Origin: Arabidopsis thaliana
Lineage: Eukaryota; Streptophyta; Magnoliopsida; Brassicales; Brassicaceae
Direction: 5' to 3'
Assembly: GCF_000001735.4 (NCBI RefSeq)
Contig: NC_003070.9
Span: forward strand, 19,701,971 to 19,765,970
DNA length: 64,000 bases
Made by a program: the position numbers and the translations under genes. Shown one piece after another: positions 23,513-35,522 of this stretch; within the stretch, counting starts at the first letter, position 1, and each line of letters starts with the position of its first letter. The notes below the pieces were generated by a model that had not been told where the DNA came from, did not search any database, and saw nothing but the letters and a program-made list of their open reading frames with translations.

Positions 23513-26037
23513 ATGGATGAAGTGAATCCATACACAGCTATCAAAAACTTGAAACCGTTCAAAACCTCTTGGTGTATTCAAGTTAAAATTCTTCATGCGT
23601 GGAATCATTATACCAAAGGTTCTGGGATGTCTTATGAAATGATGTTAGCAGATGAGGATGTAAGTATTTTAGACTTTACAATTTGTCTATAATCTTAATG
23701 GTTGTCTTTAATTGTTTTTAACTCTCGCATTCACGTTTTCTTATGCTATTTTCAGGGAAATAAAATTCAAGCAGGAATAAAAAAGGAACATCTACTCAAA
23801 CTACAGAGGTATGTGAAGATAGGACACTGGACAATCATCGAGGAATTTTCAGTGACTAAGGCGTCGGGACTATATCGATCAACAACTCATCCATACAGAA
23901 TAAATATCCAGAGCTCTACTCGATTCTCCAACTCGCCAACAATTTCAGACGAGATTTGGCTTGATTTGGTGAATTTTAATGATGTGCTAAGTGGAACTTT
24001 AGATCAAAACAAGCTGGTTAGTGAGTGAAATTTGATATAATGAACTCTTTTAATCTTTTTATATATAACATAGATTAGTTATTATTCTCATTTATTGACT
24101 TTGTATATTACTCTTTATATAGATGTAATTGGTCAGCTTGTGAATGTTGGAGAAATCCAACTCTTGGATGTACAAGGCAAACCTACCAAGAAGATTGATT
24201 TCCAATTAAGAGACACTGAGTAAGTAGTATGCTAATGTTGCTGTTTCATCAATCTATTAGGAGTTTCATATTTGATCAAAAACTGTTTGTCATTTAACTT
24301 TTTTTGGTATAGCGATAACCGTCTACCATGCTCTCTATGGGGAAAATTTGCTGATCAAATCCACAAAGTTTCAAAGGAGTCTGTTGGTGGGATCGTGATT
24401 TGTTTAATCAGATGGGCCAAGCTGGGTCATTACAAAGGTATAACATTTCCTTAAAGTTTTATTACCCTATATATTACGTGCTAAAAAAAGTCTGATTGGT
24501 AATCTTTATTTTTTCAGAAATAAGGAGTATTTCTAATGCTTTTGACGCTTCTGAAGTTTTCATAAATCCTATCTTGACAGAGGTTGAAGAATTTAAGAAC
24601 TTGTGAGTGTTGAACAAACATCTAAACGTTGTAACTTTTGACCTACATGATAAATCAGTGAGAACTTTTACTAATTCACTTTTTCAGACTTCCATCTGAT
24701 GGGCTTGCCTTGACAATCATGGAACCTAAACCAAGATTTCAGCCTCTCAGGGTGCGTGAAGAGAGATCTAAACAATTTGAGAGGAAGACTATTGCAGAGC
24801 TTAAGGCATCGTTTGAGGTATAATGATACATCATAATTTATATATTCTCTTGGTTTAGTAGACTTTTAGTTATCTAACTTAAGAGACTTTTCGTTATTTT
24901 ATTAGGTTGAAAAAGTCAAAATAATTTGTTCCATTTTGTCCATTGACTTGGACTATTCCTGGTATTATTATGCTCATATCAAATGTAACAAAAAGGTTTT
25001 CAAAAGCAAAAAAACCCTAAGCTCTGGTGCCAAGAAGATAATATACAGGTGTGATAAATGCGCTACTGATGTAACCAGCATTGAAGCGAGGTAATTGTGA
25101 AATTTATAATGCGTATCTACCTATTAGATCATTTTGTATATACCACATACATCAAGTTAAAATGACTAAGAGGCTTATTATCTTAGGTATTGGCTCCACT
25201 TAGACATTATGGATAACACAGGTGAAAGCAAACTAATGTTGTTTGATAGTTTTGTCGAGCCAATCATCGGGTGTCCTGCTACTGAACTTTTGGATGTCAC
25301 AAATGAACAGGTATTTTTGTTTTATATTTAATACATTATTCAACAAATTTTTTGGATGAGTTAATAACCAAATGATCCTTACAGTATTTCATATCTTATT
25401 AGATTGATGAACCCCAACCATTGCCCGATGTTGTTAAGAACATCATTGGGAAAACATACCAATTTCTGGTATGCGTAGAGCAAGATAACATCTCTAGAGG
25501 GAATGATGAATACAAAGTCGCTGAGGTTTTAACAAGTCAGAACATCAATCAAGCTTTACCTATTAATGATTCTGTAAACCCTGTGGATCATTCTTCAATC
25601 AGTTCCAATGACCAGGTTATTCTAATTCTTAGTGTTATTGTCGTAATCTATAATATTTACCTCTATCATTTATTGAATGCGTAATTATTTATTTCTTGGT
25701 GATTTAGGTGTTAATGTTGACTAATAATTCTGAGAAGGAGGACAACTCTCAGACATTGAGCCGTACCCCATTATCAAAGAGGAAAGAAATTGTTGACGAC
25801 GGATCTGATCAGTCATCCACAAGCAAAAAGCAATGTACTAAAGATAGTGATGAAACTGTCACAGATGTAACAGTCATTGATGTAGACAATCCTAATGATT
25901 GGCATGAGCCTAAGTTCTTTCATAAACTTGAAGAGGCAGCGCAAGGAAACCTCAAAGAAGTTAAACATGAACGAGAGAAGATTGTTCTGAAGAACATTAA
26001 AGTTGAGAAGATTGATGGGAAAAACGCTCCAAAGTGA
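23513..26037 (+). CDS. RPA1-like OB-fold nucleic acid-binding protein (566 aa)
   Basis: Ten exons (23513-23659, 23756-24020, 24123-24219, 24313-24437, 24518-24602, 24688-24817, 24906-25090, 25187-25310, 25403-25615, 25708-26037) join in frame to 1,701 nt. The architecture follows plant proteins related to the large subunit of replication protein A. An N-terminal OB fold (KTSWCIQVKILHAW) is followed by a second OB fold (LQRYVKIGHWTIIEEF to CSLWGKFADQI). A C-terminal OB/zinc-ribbon domain has HIKC and YRCDKC. A charged tail carries a likely nuclear signal (SKRKEIV, SKKQ). Expected role: single-stranded DNA or RNA binding in the nucleus. The first ribbon Cys appears replaced by His. Such genes have multiplied in Brassicaceae and often relate to transposon-borne RPA copies. 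Probably AT1G52950. Confidence 0.9.
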
Positions 26038-26544
26038 TTATTGTCCACACCACAATGGATTATCCAACTGCTCTAGGAATTGTTCAATGTTCAATAAGTA
26101 TCTTAATGTCCTTTGTTTTATTTCACTCTACCAAATTGTTTTGCTAAGTTTCAGAATTTAGGGTTTATGTTCTCCATTCCTTATGTTTTTCAAGCATATT
26201 GATCATTTTATAATAAAACGATGTGTTTTAAAACTTTTTTATATGAGTACAGTAAAAGAAATGAAAACTATGTAGCGTATATACCTGTTATAACATGGAC
26301 ATGTCCTTCATGTGTTAGCCACTATTTTTCCTTAAAACCTAGATCAATGTTCCTTAAAACCTGTAATCGAAAACGAAACAGAGTAAACCATCTTTCTCAT
26401 TACAGATAGTTTGAGAAATGAGCTAAGAAAATAAATCAAAACCAAAGATACTCTATTTGTACTATCAAATTAGAGACAAACATTCCCATGCGGAATTATG
26501 TGGGCTCCAAATAAAAAAAGATGAATATGATAGAAGGGGAAAAA

Positions 26545-28060
26545 AAATTGGGAAATTTACTAGAGTAACCCATATTTTATACATAATGACCCAAAAGGAA
26601 TGCTAAAAATATGAGTTATTTGAGTAATAATTATACCTAAATTATCCTTGTTTTCCTTTGCAGAGAAAAACAATATTACAGAAATGCCATTACTATTTAA
26701 TTCCAGCAAGGCAATAAAACCATATTTATTTACGAAAATGCCATCGTCGTTTTTGGTAAATTTGTGGCTCTTGTTGCGACGGATTTGTTATCGATCACAG
26801 ATTTGTTGGTCAACCACAGATTTTTTACAACAGACTTGTCTTGTACCACAGACTTTACTGTGTTATGTTACGCCAGACTTTTTTTTTTCGCAGATTTTTT
26901 AACCGTGACTGATTTGTTTCATATAGTTTCCACAGATTTTATTTAAATTTCAAAAGTAAGAATGTTGAAACCAAATCTGTCACTGATTTGTTTTCCGGAC
27001 CACAGATTTTTCTTTATGGTGGCAACAGATTTTCTATTTGCACCCAAAAATCTGTTGTGTTATAACAGATTTGTTAACCTCGAAAAATGTTATATAGGCA
27101 TGACAGAGTTGTTTTGTGTAATCACAGATTTAATTAACTTGTTAACAAATCTGGTGTTTTACAACAGATTTTTGTTAAAAAAGAAAATTACTACACAGTC
27201 ACATAGTGATAACAGATTTGTTTTTAGTGATGACAGTTTTGTTTTTCAGTGTCAAAGCATAACAGATTTACTCATGTCAATGTTATGGCCGATTTGTTTA
27301 TGACTAGAATAACCTTTTTAGTAATAACAGACTTTTTTTGGCAGATTTATTTTTAAAATTTCGAAATTTTTTGTTATATGAGATTTATTAGCTAGCCCTC
27401 AATTAAATTATTTCCTGGTCTAATTGTATGTTAAATCCGGTTTGACTGGATTTTTTTTTTTTTTTTTGAAAACGTTACGACAGACTTTTATTAGCTGACA
27501 GATTTTTCCGAAATATTACCATATTTGAGTCAAGGAATATTCTCGTAACGCCTAGGGTTTTCTTACGGCAGATTTGTTTATGTTATTTCCATATTTGATG
27601 TTTAATGCATTAAATTGACAATAAAGTGTATATCTTTCTAAAATCAAAATTTTTGGTTTTTTTCCTTATTCTACACATATCAACTATTTCAATAAGATCT
27701 TTTGATTGCGTTTCCTTTTATCAATTTATATTTTTAATTTATATTTTTAATATAATCTTAATTTATATTTTTCAATTTATATTCTTAATTTATATTTTTT
27801 CATATCAATAAGATCCAGTTTTTTTCGGGATCTTATTCATTTATATTTTTAATTTATTTGATTCATAATTCGTTTTTTTTTTGCTAAAAATATGGTATTA
27901 AGGTTGATTAAGGTTAATTGGTCTTTTTACTTAAAATTGGAGTCATTTTAGTTAATCATTGCCAAGAGGAGTCATTCTAGTTATTTTTGTTAAAATTAGA
28001 GTCAATCTGAGCAAATTTCAGTAAAAAATTAAAGAATCATTTTGAGTGATCAAAATGACA
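26545..28060. mobile_element. Probable non-TIR MULE/VANDAL-like element, ends uncertain
   Basis: The left side begins near GGGAAATTTACTAGAGTAACC. The right side carries three GAGTCAATCT- or GAGTCATTTTAG-type repeats and ends near GAGTGATCAAAATGAC. These edges resemble non-TIR Mutator-like elements of Arabidopsis. No transposase frame is present and I found no clear 9-10 bp target duplication. The interior holds the motif array listed separately. Confidence 0.45.
26780..27576 (+). repeat. Array of CAGATTTG-type motifs, about 25-30 copies
   Basis: The octamer CAGATTTG and close variants (CAGATTTT, CAGACTTT, CAGACTTG, CTGATTTG) recur every 15-40 bp through about 800 bp, almost all on the plus strand, with a few as AAATCTG. 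Examples near 26797, 26816, 26891, 26931, 27003, 27024, 27065, 27124, 27164, 27212, 27262, 27342, 27498 and 27569. Sequence between copies is unrelated and spacing is irregular, so this is not simple tandem duplication. It resembles a cluster of protein-binding sites. Confidence 0.75.
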
Positions 28061-29660
28061 TATTTAAAAACGTTTTCAAAGTAGAAAACAGAGGAAATGC
28101 TCTCCATTTGCAAAAAAAAAAAAAAAAACACTTAGAAACATATTCACAAACATCTGGTGAACATAAAACTGTAAGAACTCAAGAAACAGAGTAATAACTT
28201 CACAGAGAAAAATCTAGAGGTGTATGTAATAATACCAATTCGTTGCCTAGATCCACAACAACATCTTGGTAACTACTCTTCTTGCCTTACACATACTTCT
28301 CAAACCAGCTACAGGAAAAAGTGCACAATTGAACTTAGATGTACTGAAAATTCGAGATTTCTGCTATGCATAAGCCTATATGACCTTAACAAGCGAATCG
28401 CTAATACAAGCGAATCGCTCGTACGGTCACCAAATCACGACCAGAGAGAAAGACCCAGATTGAGAAATAGAAGAATTTGCCCAACTGAAATTCGGGATTT
28501 TGTCAAATCGATTTCGCCCAACAAAACCAATAAAAATAAAAACTTTTGTTTTCCCTCTTTGTCAAAAAGGTTTTTTTTTGACGCCCCTCAACTTGAGTGA
28601 GGAAGAGAGATAGAGATCGAATTCTGATCTGAAAGAGGATGAAGAAGAGAGAATCTCAGCCGTTAGATACAATTACTTTGACTTAAAGTCAAATCCTTCT
28701 TCTTTTATTTTGAAGACACAAGTTGTTTACTTTTTTTCAGTTGTTGCAATAAATTGAAGACAACAAAAAAAACGTATCATTGATTCATCATAACATAAAG
28801 ATTATACAAAGGACAAGATTTGAGACCAACATATGTTATTGAATCAATTGTTACAAGTTATACTAGATTTTATGGCCAAATGGAATTTCTATTTTTAAGA
28901 AACATGTTATACAAGGTATACCGTACAAGTTATACGGTGAGTGCATATGGCCAAATCGAATTTCTATTTTTTTGTGAGTTGACTACAAAAAAATCCCTTA
29001 TAATTCACATGTTTAATCACTTATCACTATTTCTAATGGCAGCAATAGTGATGTAAATATAATACTAACCTGAACAAAAACTTAGTATACGTATAAAATA
29101 CAAGAGTGGGACAATGACCTATAGTGATGTACGTAATAGAAATAGTGATGTCAATATAATACTAACCTGAACAAAAAGTTGATTAACCAAACTTGCTCCT
29201 CATTTCTTGGCTTTTATTCCTGAAATATTCTGAAAATAAAGACATAAATTTAGTTACTAACTGATATACACAAATATTAACTAACTCAATCAACTTTCCA
29301 ATATTTTGGAGATATTGATAATCTAGAGATATGGATTAATCTTTTGACGCCAGACGTTCGGTAGTAGTATATTTACATTGAGTTTAATAATGCTCCACCT
29401 TCGAGACATCAAACACTCATAAACAAAAAAAATTATTGTGTTCCTAAAGACAGATCTTAGAAACACAATCAATCCTTTATGAAAAGCTGAAATTTAACAA
29501 GGTACACAAACTTTCCAACACATTCCAAGGTACTCATATATTATATGTATATTAACTTCAAGATGAATCGTGTGATTTATTGAGATGTGTCATATATATT
29601 TGCAAATTGTTTACTAAAACACCTATATTCTTATATGTTCCTCAGCAAAGTCAAATTCAA
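28061..29660. other. Intergenic; leader-like segment on the minus strand
   Basis: Between about 28780 and 28250, read on the minus strand, there is CT-rich leader-like DNA without a convincing reading frame. A 12-bp AAGCGAATCGCT occurs twice at 28393-28420. The rest is AT-rich. The 5' end of the downstream Helitron should lie here or further left but could not be found. Confidence 0.4.
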
Positions 29661-32600
29661 ATGAAAAAAAAGAGAGAGGCAAGGGGTCAAAGTTCAAGTC
29701 CGCTCACTCAAACACCAAAAAGAAAAAGACCAACCTCGACTGTAACCGATGAAAATCATGTTCCACCTACAGAAGAAAGCGTATCATGTAAGTCGTGTTT
29801 TAACTATCATATGTTGTTAAGACTACACTTAAATTGTAACACATAATTTATACAGCTTACTTATTATCCATGATCAGGTACTGGAGACGCTAATTATCAG
29901 AACACCGACACTGACAATATTGAATTTCAGAAAAGAGGACTTCCCCATGCACACATATTGTTATTCATGCATCCTACCAGTAAGTTGTCTACAGCCGAAG
30001 ACACTGACAAAATTATAACTGCTGAAATTCCTGATAAGAAAAAGAAACCAGGGTTGTATGCAGTGGTTAAAGACTGTATGATTCATGGACCGTGTGGTGT
30101 TGGTCATCCAAATTCACCATGTATGGAGAATGGAAAATGCAAAAAGTATTTCCCCAAAAGCTATTCTGACACTACTAAGGTTGATAATGATGGGTTTCCA
30201 GTTTATAGAAGACGTGACACTGGTATTTACGTCGAGAAGAACGGTTTTCAATGCGATAATCGTTACGTCATCCCATATAATGAAAAGGTATCTCTACGTT
30301 ATCAGGCTCATATTAATGTGGAATTGTGTAATCAATCAGGTTCAATAAAGTATCTTTTTAAATATGTTCATAAAGGACATGACCGTGTAACAGTGACTGT
30401 TGAGCCAAATGACCAAGATACTGCTAAAAAGGAGAAGGACGAAGTGAAGGATTACTTTGATTGCAGGTAATTTCTTTAGTATTTGGATTACTTTTAGACA
30501 CATAAAGTAATTATTATTATACTTCACATTGTTAATTGCAGTTCTTTTTTAATTATAACAGGTACGTTTCAGCTTGTGAAGCTATGTGGAGAATTTTCAA
30601 ATTTCCCATACACTATAGAACAACACCAGTTGTTAAACTTTTCTTTCATGAAGAAGGAAAACAACCAGTTTATTATAAACCAGGTCAGACATATATATTA
30701 TATTGACTTCCATTATTTGGGAAGTATGATGACACATATATAGAGTTCTATTCTATTAGACGTTTGAGATTATAATGACTTTATATACTTCTACCGAATT
30801 TGGAGATGAATTGTTTAATTAAAATTTACCTATGTACGTGTAACTAAGATATTGTTATATTCCAGGTGAAACAACGGAGAGTGTAATGGATCGATTAAGT
30901 AGTGAAGCAACACAATTTTTGGCATGGTTTCAGCTTAACAAGAAGCCTCCAAGTAGAACAATTCGTGCTAATGCCAAAAAACTACCAAAAGCAGCTCCAG
31001 ATCCAACAAAGCTCTTATTTGAAGAAATTCCAAATCACTTCACTTGGAACAGCAAAGAAAAGAAATTCATGATCAGAGAAAGGGGATTTGCTATTGGAAG
31101 GATTAACTTTGTTCCACGGACAATAGAAGATGCTTATTATTTGAGAATTCTCTTAAACATCAAAAGAGGTGTTACAAGTTATAAAGATCTAAAAACTGTG
31201 AAAGGTGTAGTTCACAAATCATTCAGAGATGCGGTTTTTGCTTTAGGCTTGCTTGACGATGACAAAGAGTACATCAACGGGATTAAAGATGCAAAGTTTT
31301 GGTGCTCTGCCAAGTATGTTCGTAGGCTATTTGTCATCATGCTACTTTCGGAAAGTTTAACCAAACCAGAGATGGTATGGGACGAAACTTGGAGGATTCT
31401 ATCTGAGGATATTGAGCGCAGAAAAAGAAAAGAATGGAAGCGACCAGGTCTGTCTCTTCAATATATATATTTAATTATATATAAATCAGATTATATGGCA
31501 TTAACGATTCATAGACATTTATATTGGTTGTGTGACTAACGTTCAATGTTTTTATAAATTTTGCAGATCTTCAACTAAGTGATGAGGAAAGACAACAATA
31601 TTGTTTGCAAGAGATAGCTAGGCTACTTACCAAAAACGGAGTTTCACTTTCAAAATGGAAACAGATGCCACAAATTTCAGATGAACACGTTGAAAAATGC
31701 AACCATTTTATATTAGATGAACGCAAGTACGACCGTGCATATTTGATAGAGAAGCATGAAGAATGGTTGACTATGGTGACTTCAGAGCAAAAGAAGATAT
31801 ATGATGAGATTATGGATGCTGTGTTACATGACAGAGGCGGAGTGTTTTTTGTTTATGGTTTTGGAGGCACCGGAAAAACTTTTCTATGGAAATTATTATC
31901 TGCTGCCATTAGATCAAAAGGAGACATATCATTAAACGTCGCATCTAGCGGTATTGCTGCTCTACTTTTAGATGGCGGCAGAACAACACACTCTAGGTTT
32001 GGTATTCCTATAAACCCCAATGAATCCTCTACATGTAACATTTCACGTGGTTCAGATCTTGGTGAGTTGGTCAAAGAAGCAAATCTAATTATTTGGGATG
32101 AAACTCCTATGATGAGTAAGCATTGCTTTGAGTCTTTGGATAGAACTTTAAGAGATATTATGAATAATCCAGGAGACAAACCTTTTGGTGGTAAGGGTAT
32201 AGTTTTTGGAGGTGATTTCAGACAAGTGTTACCGGTGATAAATGGTGCTGGTAGAGAAGAGATTGTTTTTGCTGCACTAAATTCTTCTTATATCTGGGAG
32301 CACTGCAAAGTTTTGGAGCTAACAAAGAACATGAGACTTCTTGCAAACATTAGTGAGCATGAAAAGCGAGATATCGAGTATTTTTCCAAGTGGATACTAG
32401 ATGTTGGGGATGGGAAAATTTCACAGCCCAATGATGGAATTGCTTTGATTGATATCCCAGAAGAATTTCTTATTAATGGGGATAATGATCCGGTGGAATC
32501 AATCATAGAGGCAGTTTACGGAAATACTTTTATGGAGGAGAAAGACCCAAAGTTCTTTCAAGGAAGAGCGATTCTTTGTCCTACTAATGAGGATGTGAAT

Positions 32601-33383
32601 TCCATAAACGAGCATATGATGAGTATGTTAGATGGTATGTTAAACTTTAACCAAAAACTATTGTATTTTCGCTGAAATTACTTAATCTCAAATAGCGTTT
32701 AACTAAAATTTGGTATTCATTATGTTTGTAGGTGAAGAAAGAATCTACCTAAGTTCTGATAGTATAGACCCTGCTGACACAAGTTCTGCGAATAATGATG
32801 CTTATTCAGCTGATTTTTTAAACAGTGTCAGAGTTTCTGGATTGCCGAACCATTGCTTGCGCTTGAAAGTTGGTTGTCCGGTCATGTTGTTGAGAAACAT
32901 GGATCCTAATAAAGGTTTATGCAATGGGACAAGATTACAGGTCACTCAAATGGCAGATACTGTAATACAAGCTAGATTTATTACAGGTAATAGAGTTGGT
33001 AAGATTGTTCTGATTCCTAGGATGTTAATCACACCATCAGATACAAGATTACCTTTCAAAATGAGGCGTAGGCAATTTCCTCTATCTGTAGCTTTTGCCA
33101 TGACCATAAATAAGAGTCAAGGGCAGACACTAGAGTCTGTTGGACTTTATTTGCCTAGGCCTGTGTTTTCACATGGGCAACTATACGTGGCAATCTCTAG
33201 AGTGACGTCAAAAACTGGTACGAAGTTTTTTTAAGCCACCATTTTAATTACTATAATATGTATACGATTATTAATCTTCCATTTATATCAGGTTTGAAGA
33301 TTCTTATAACAGACAAGAAAGGAAAACCACAGAAAAAAACAATGAATGTTGTTTTTAAAGAAGTGTTTCAAAACCTACACTAA
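29661..33383 (+). CDS. Helitron Rep-helicase, internally deleted (1,021 aa)
   Basis: Seven exons (29661-29787, 29878-30466, 30562-30683, 30866-31447, 31567-32634, 32732-33217, 33292-33383) join without a stop. The Rep part keeps the HUH motif (GLPHAHIL, His 66 and 68) and the two-tyrosine motif (Tyr 201 and 205 in [10 protein letters not shown]). The C-terminal half is a Pif1-type superfamily 1 helicase: Walker A GFGGTGKT at 571-578, [20 protein letters not shown], and TINKSQGQT near the end. Only about 65 residues precede the HUH motif, so the zinc-finger and first Rep region of full-length plant RepHel proteins (about 1,400 aa) is missing. The protein would nick and unwind DNA for rolling-circle transposition; with this deletion activity is doubtful. 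Probably AT1G52960. Confidence 0.85.
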
Positions 33384-34613
33384 GACAGTCATGGAAAGAA
33401 AGTTATGGGATTCCTATTCAACCAGGTTAATAAGTTAAGAAATCAAAAACGTTTTTCAGTTTTTTTATAGAATTACATTCAACGTAATATTTGGCACTAA
33501 TGAAATTATTTAACAAATTCTATCTTTCAGATTTAGTTGCATCAAATCAAGGAATAAAGATGCTCAAGCACTGTCAGGACGTGTTAAATGGAATAAGAGT
33601 TAGTAAAAAAAAATTGTTGGATTTTCTTAACTATGTTATAGTTCGAAAGAAACTTATGGTTTTTTAATTTCTTTATTACTCTGATTATGTCTAATATTCG
33701 AATATGAGATTGAATATTTCTTTACTATATAAATACATGACGCAGTCAACATCATCCATTCAAAATAAGATTTTAGGAATCAGGTGCTAACCTTTATACA
33801 CATATTAGGATCTGAAGTTGATGTCGCCTGCTACTTCATGTTTAGTTTGTCCTTCTTATATAGATTTACACTAATCCAAAAGCTTCAGCTGGTGCAAACC
33901 TGCATTTAAATTTGTAACAGATTAGAGTTCTTCTTAAGAGAACTTACTTGATAATATAACAAGTTAAACCTTAAGCTGTCTTAAACATATAAGTAGCTTT
34001 TTCAATCTTTAAATAGAGTAATTGGATTCTCGAACAGCAATATATAATATACTACTTACCTTTCATGTATAATCTTTAAATAGAGCTATTGGATTTTGAT
34101 GGTCGTAAGAAGCCGCAGTCATAGGAAGTCATGTAATTTCCAAACAATTTTTTTTTGTCAGCATTCCATTCAGTTTTAGGTATAGTTTTTTATTTATTAA
34201 ATTTGTAAATAATTAAATTAGACATAATAGAATCTAGAGCCTATATATCTTCATTAGACCATATTAGGCCCACGACTAAAACCAACACACAATACATAAA
34301 CAAATTCAAAGTTGGGCCAAAAACTATATGTTCTCAAACAAACAAATCATTTTTCTTTCCAAATAAAATACGTAATATAGCTTGGATACAAAATTTTCAC
34401 ATTTAATATAAACTAAATATTATATATTTAATATAAATACGATATTTTAAAACAAAGACAATCTAATGCAACATTAATCATTATATTCAAATAGTAATAA
34501 AAGTAAAACATATTATAGCATCACTTTTACACTTAGATAATTAAAACAAAGTATTCAATTTTATTCATGAAAAATATTAATGCCCGTGCTGTATAGCACG
34601 GGTTATGATCTAG
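29661..34613 (+). mobile_element. Protein-coding Helitron (3' end certain, 5' end not found)
   Basis: The 3' terminus is textbook: GCCCGTGC-TGTATA-GCACGGG hairpin (about 34581-34602), an 11-nt tail and CTAG (34610-34613), then T. It lies downstream of the RepHel gene in the same orientation. The start given is the RepHel ATG; the true 5' end is further left. The region 33384-34580 is AT-rich non-coding tail. Confidence 0.8.
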
Positions 34614-34663
34614 TGTATGTATAATTGGATAAATATAACTTTTTATGATCATTAACTTAAAAA

Positions 34664-35113
34664 TCAAGTTTCAAAAGCGAGAGGAGCACCAATCTTAGCA
34701 GCAGTGGTCTCAACACATTTATTCCACATCCGTTTGCTCCTAGGAAGAATCGCAGAAGCAACATCTTTTAGCTCATAAGTGGCGAACACAAAAGTCATCA
34801 ATCCTTCGTGACATTCTCTTCCAATCTTCAAAAAGTTCACACAACAATCCTCCGAAACGGGCTTGTCGTCGATCAATCCTTCCGTCATCTCAACATTGCA
34901 TTTCGAGCTCATTTTATCCGAACAATCTTGGAGAAATTTGATGCGCCGGGTCGTCATGTGGCTTAGGAGTTCGTGGTCGTACTCGTAAGCTGCAGCGGGT
35001 TCGTATGCCAATGATTCAGGAGATATTGGACTGATCTCTTCTTCTTGACCAATAGTTTGATAAACCATCGATGTGGTGGCTATGAGAAACGTTATGAGAA
35101 TTGCTTTCTCCAT
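34664..35113 (-). CDS. DD11: Small secreted ECA1/prolamin-like cysteine-rich protein (149 aa)
   Basis: Single exon. An N-terminal signal peptide (about residues 1-23, ending TIGQ) is followed by an acidic spacer and a prolamin-like domain. That domain has six cysteines at 64, 72, 90, 91, 101 and 133, including the CC pair typical of the ECA1 gametogenesis-related family that includes the EC1 sperm-activating peptides. Expected to be secreted with three disulphides. Identified as DOWNREGULATED IN DIF1 11, a female-gametophyte gene that I recall as synergid-expressed. The stop codon is only 50 bp from the 3' end of the neighbouring Helitron, so its 3' untranslated region probably runs into it. 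Probably AT1G52970. Confidence 0.88.
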   Translation of the reverse strand: MEKAILITFLIATTSMVYQTIGQEEEISPISPESLAYEPAAAYEYDHELLSHMTTRRIKFLQDCSDKMSSKCNVEMTEGLIDDKPVSEDCCVNFLKIGRECHEGLMTFVFATYELKDVASAILPRSKRMWNKCVETTAAKIGAPLAFET

Positions 35114-35353
35114 TTTCTTTTTCTTGTAATGAAGAAGAAAAGCTTTAACGAAGTAGCCTTTTAATGGTTTATTAATTTGTAACGAGTAACGACTAGCTTT
35201 TTATGTTTCTGGTCATTAAAGGATTGTTTGATTTTTTTGACATGTTTACATATGTTACTTACTTGATTAATAATTAAGTCACATTTCAGTTTATACACAT
35301 TTTTTCATGTTCACGCCAAATGCATAGACTTAGAAGGGGCTTTTGTGTTATAA

Positions 35354-35430
35354 TGGGCCTATGGGCCTATGGGCCTTTTGGGCCAAAACCATTGAAGCCC
35401 ATTTTAAGAGGAGACTCACAGCAAACCCTA
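35354..35430 (+). promoter_or_regulatory. Site II cluster and telo-box of NUG2
   Basis: Four TGGGCC motifs (35354, 35362, 35370, 35379) and one AGCCCA (35396) within 48 bp, then a telo-box AAACCCTA (35423-35430), about 95 bp before the start codon. The same signature as the BRX1-2 promoter, typical of growth-linked ribosome-biogenesis genes. Confidence 0.8.
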
Positions 35431-35522
35431 GCAAAAACACTCGAAGCCACTCTGTTTCTTCTTCCTCCTCTGTTTCTTTCTTCTCTTCCATCGTTCGCCG
35501 TTAAGGAAAACAAAAATCAGAG

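Noticed and set aside
26764-27303. Plus-strand open frames across the motif array
   Set aside because: They are products of the repeated CAGATTTG motif (repeating TDLL-like residues), not a protein gene.
26780-27576. Motif array as a CRISPR array
   Set aside because: The motif is too short and degenerate, spacing is irregular, and this is plant nuclear DNA.
28061-29660. A Helitron 5' terminus for the RepHel element
   Set aside because: No A|TC end of the type seen in the other Helitrons was found; the 5' end is lost or further left.
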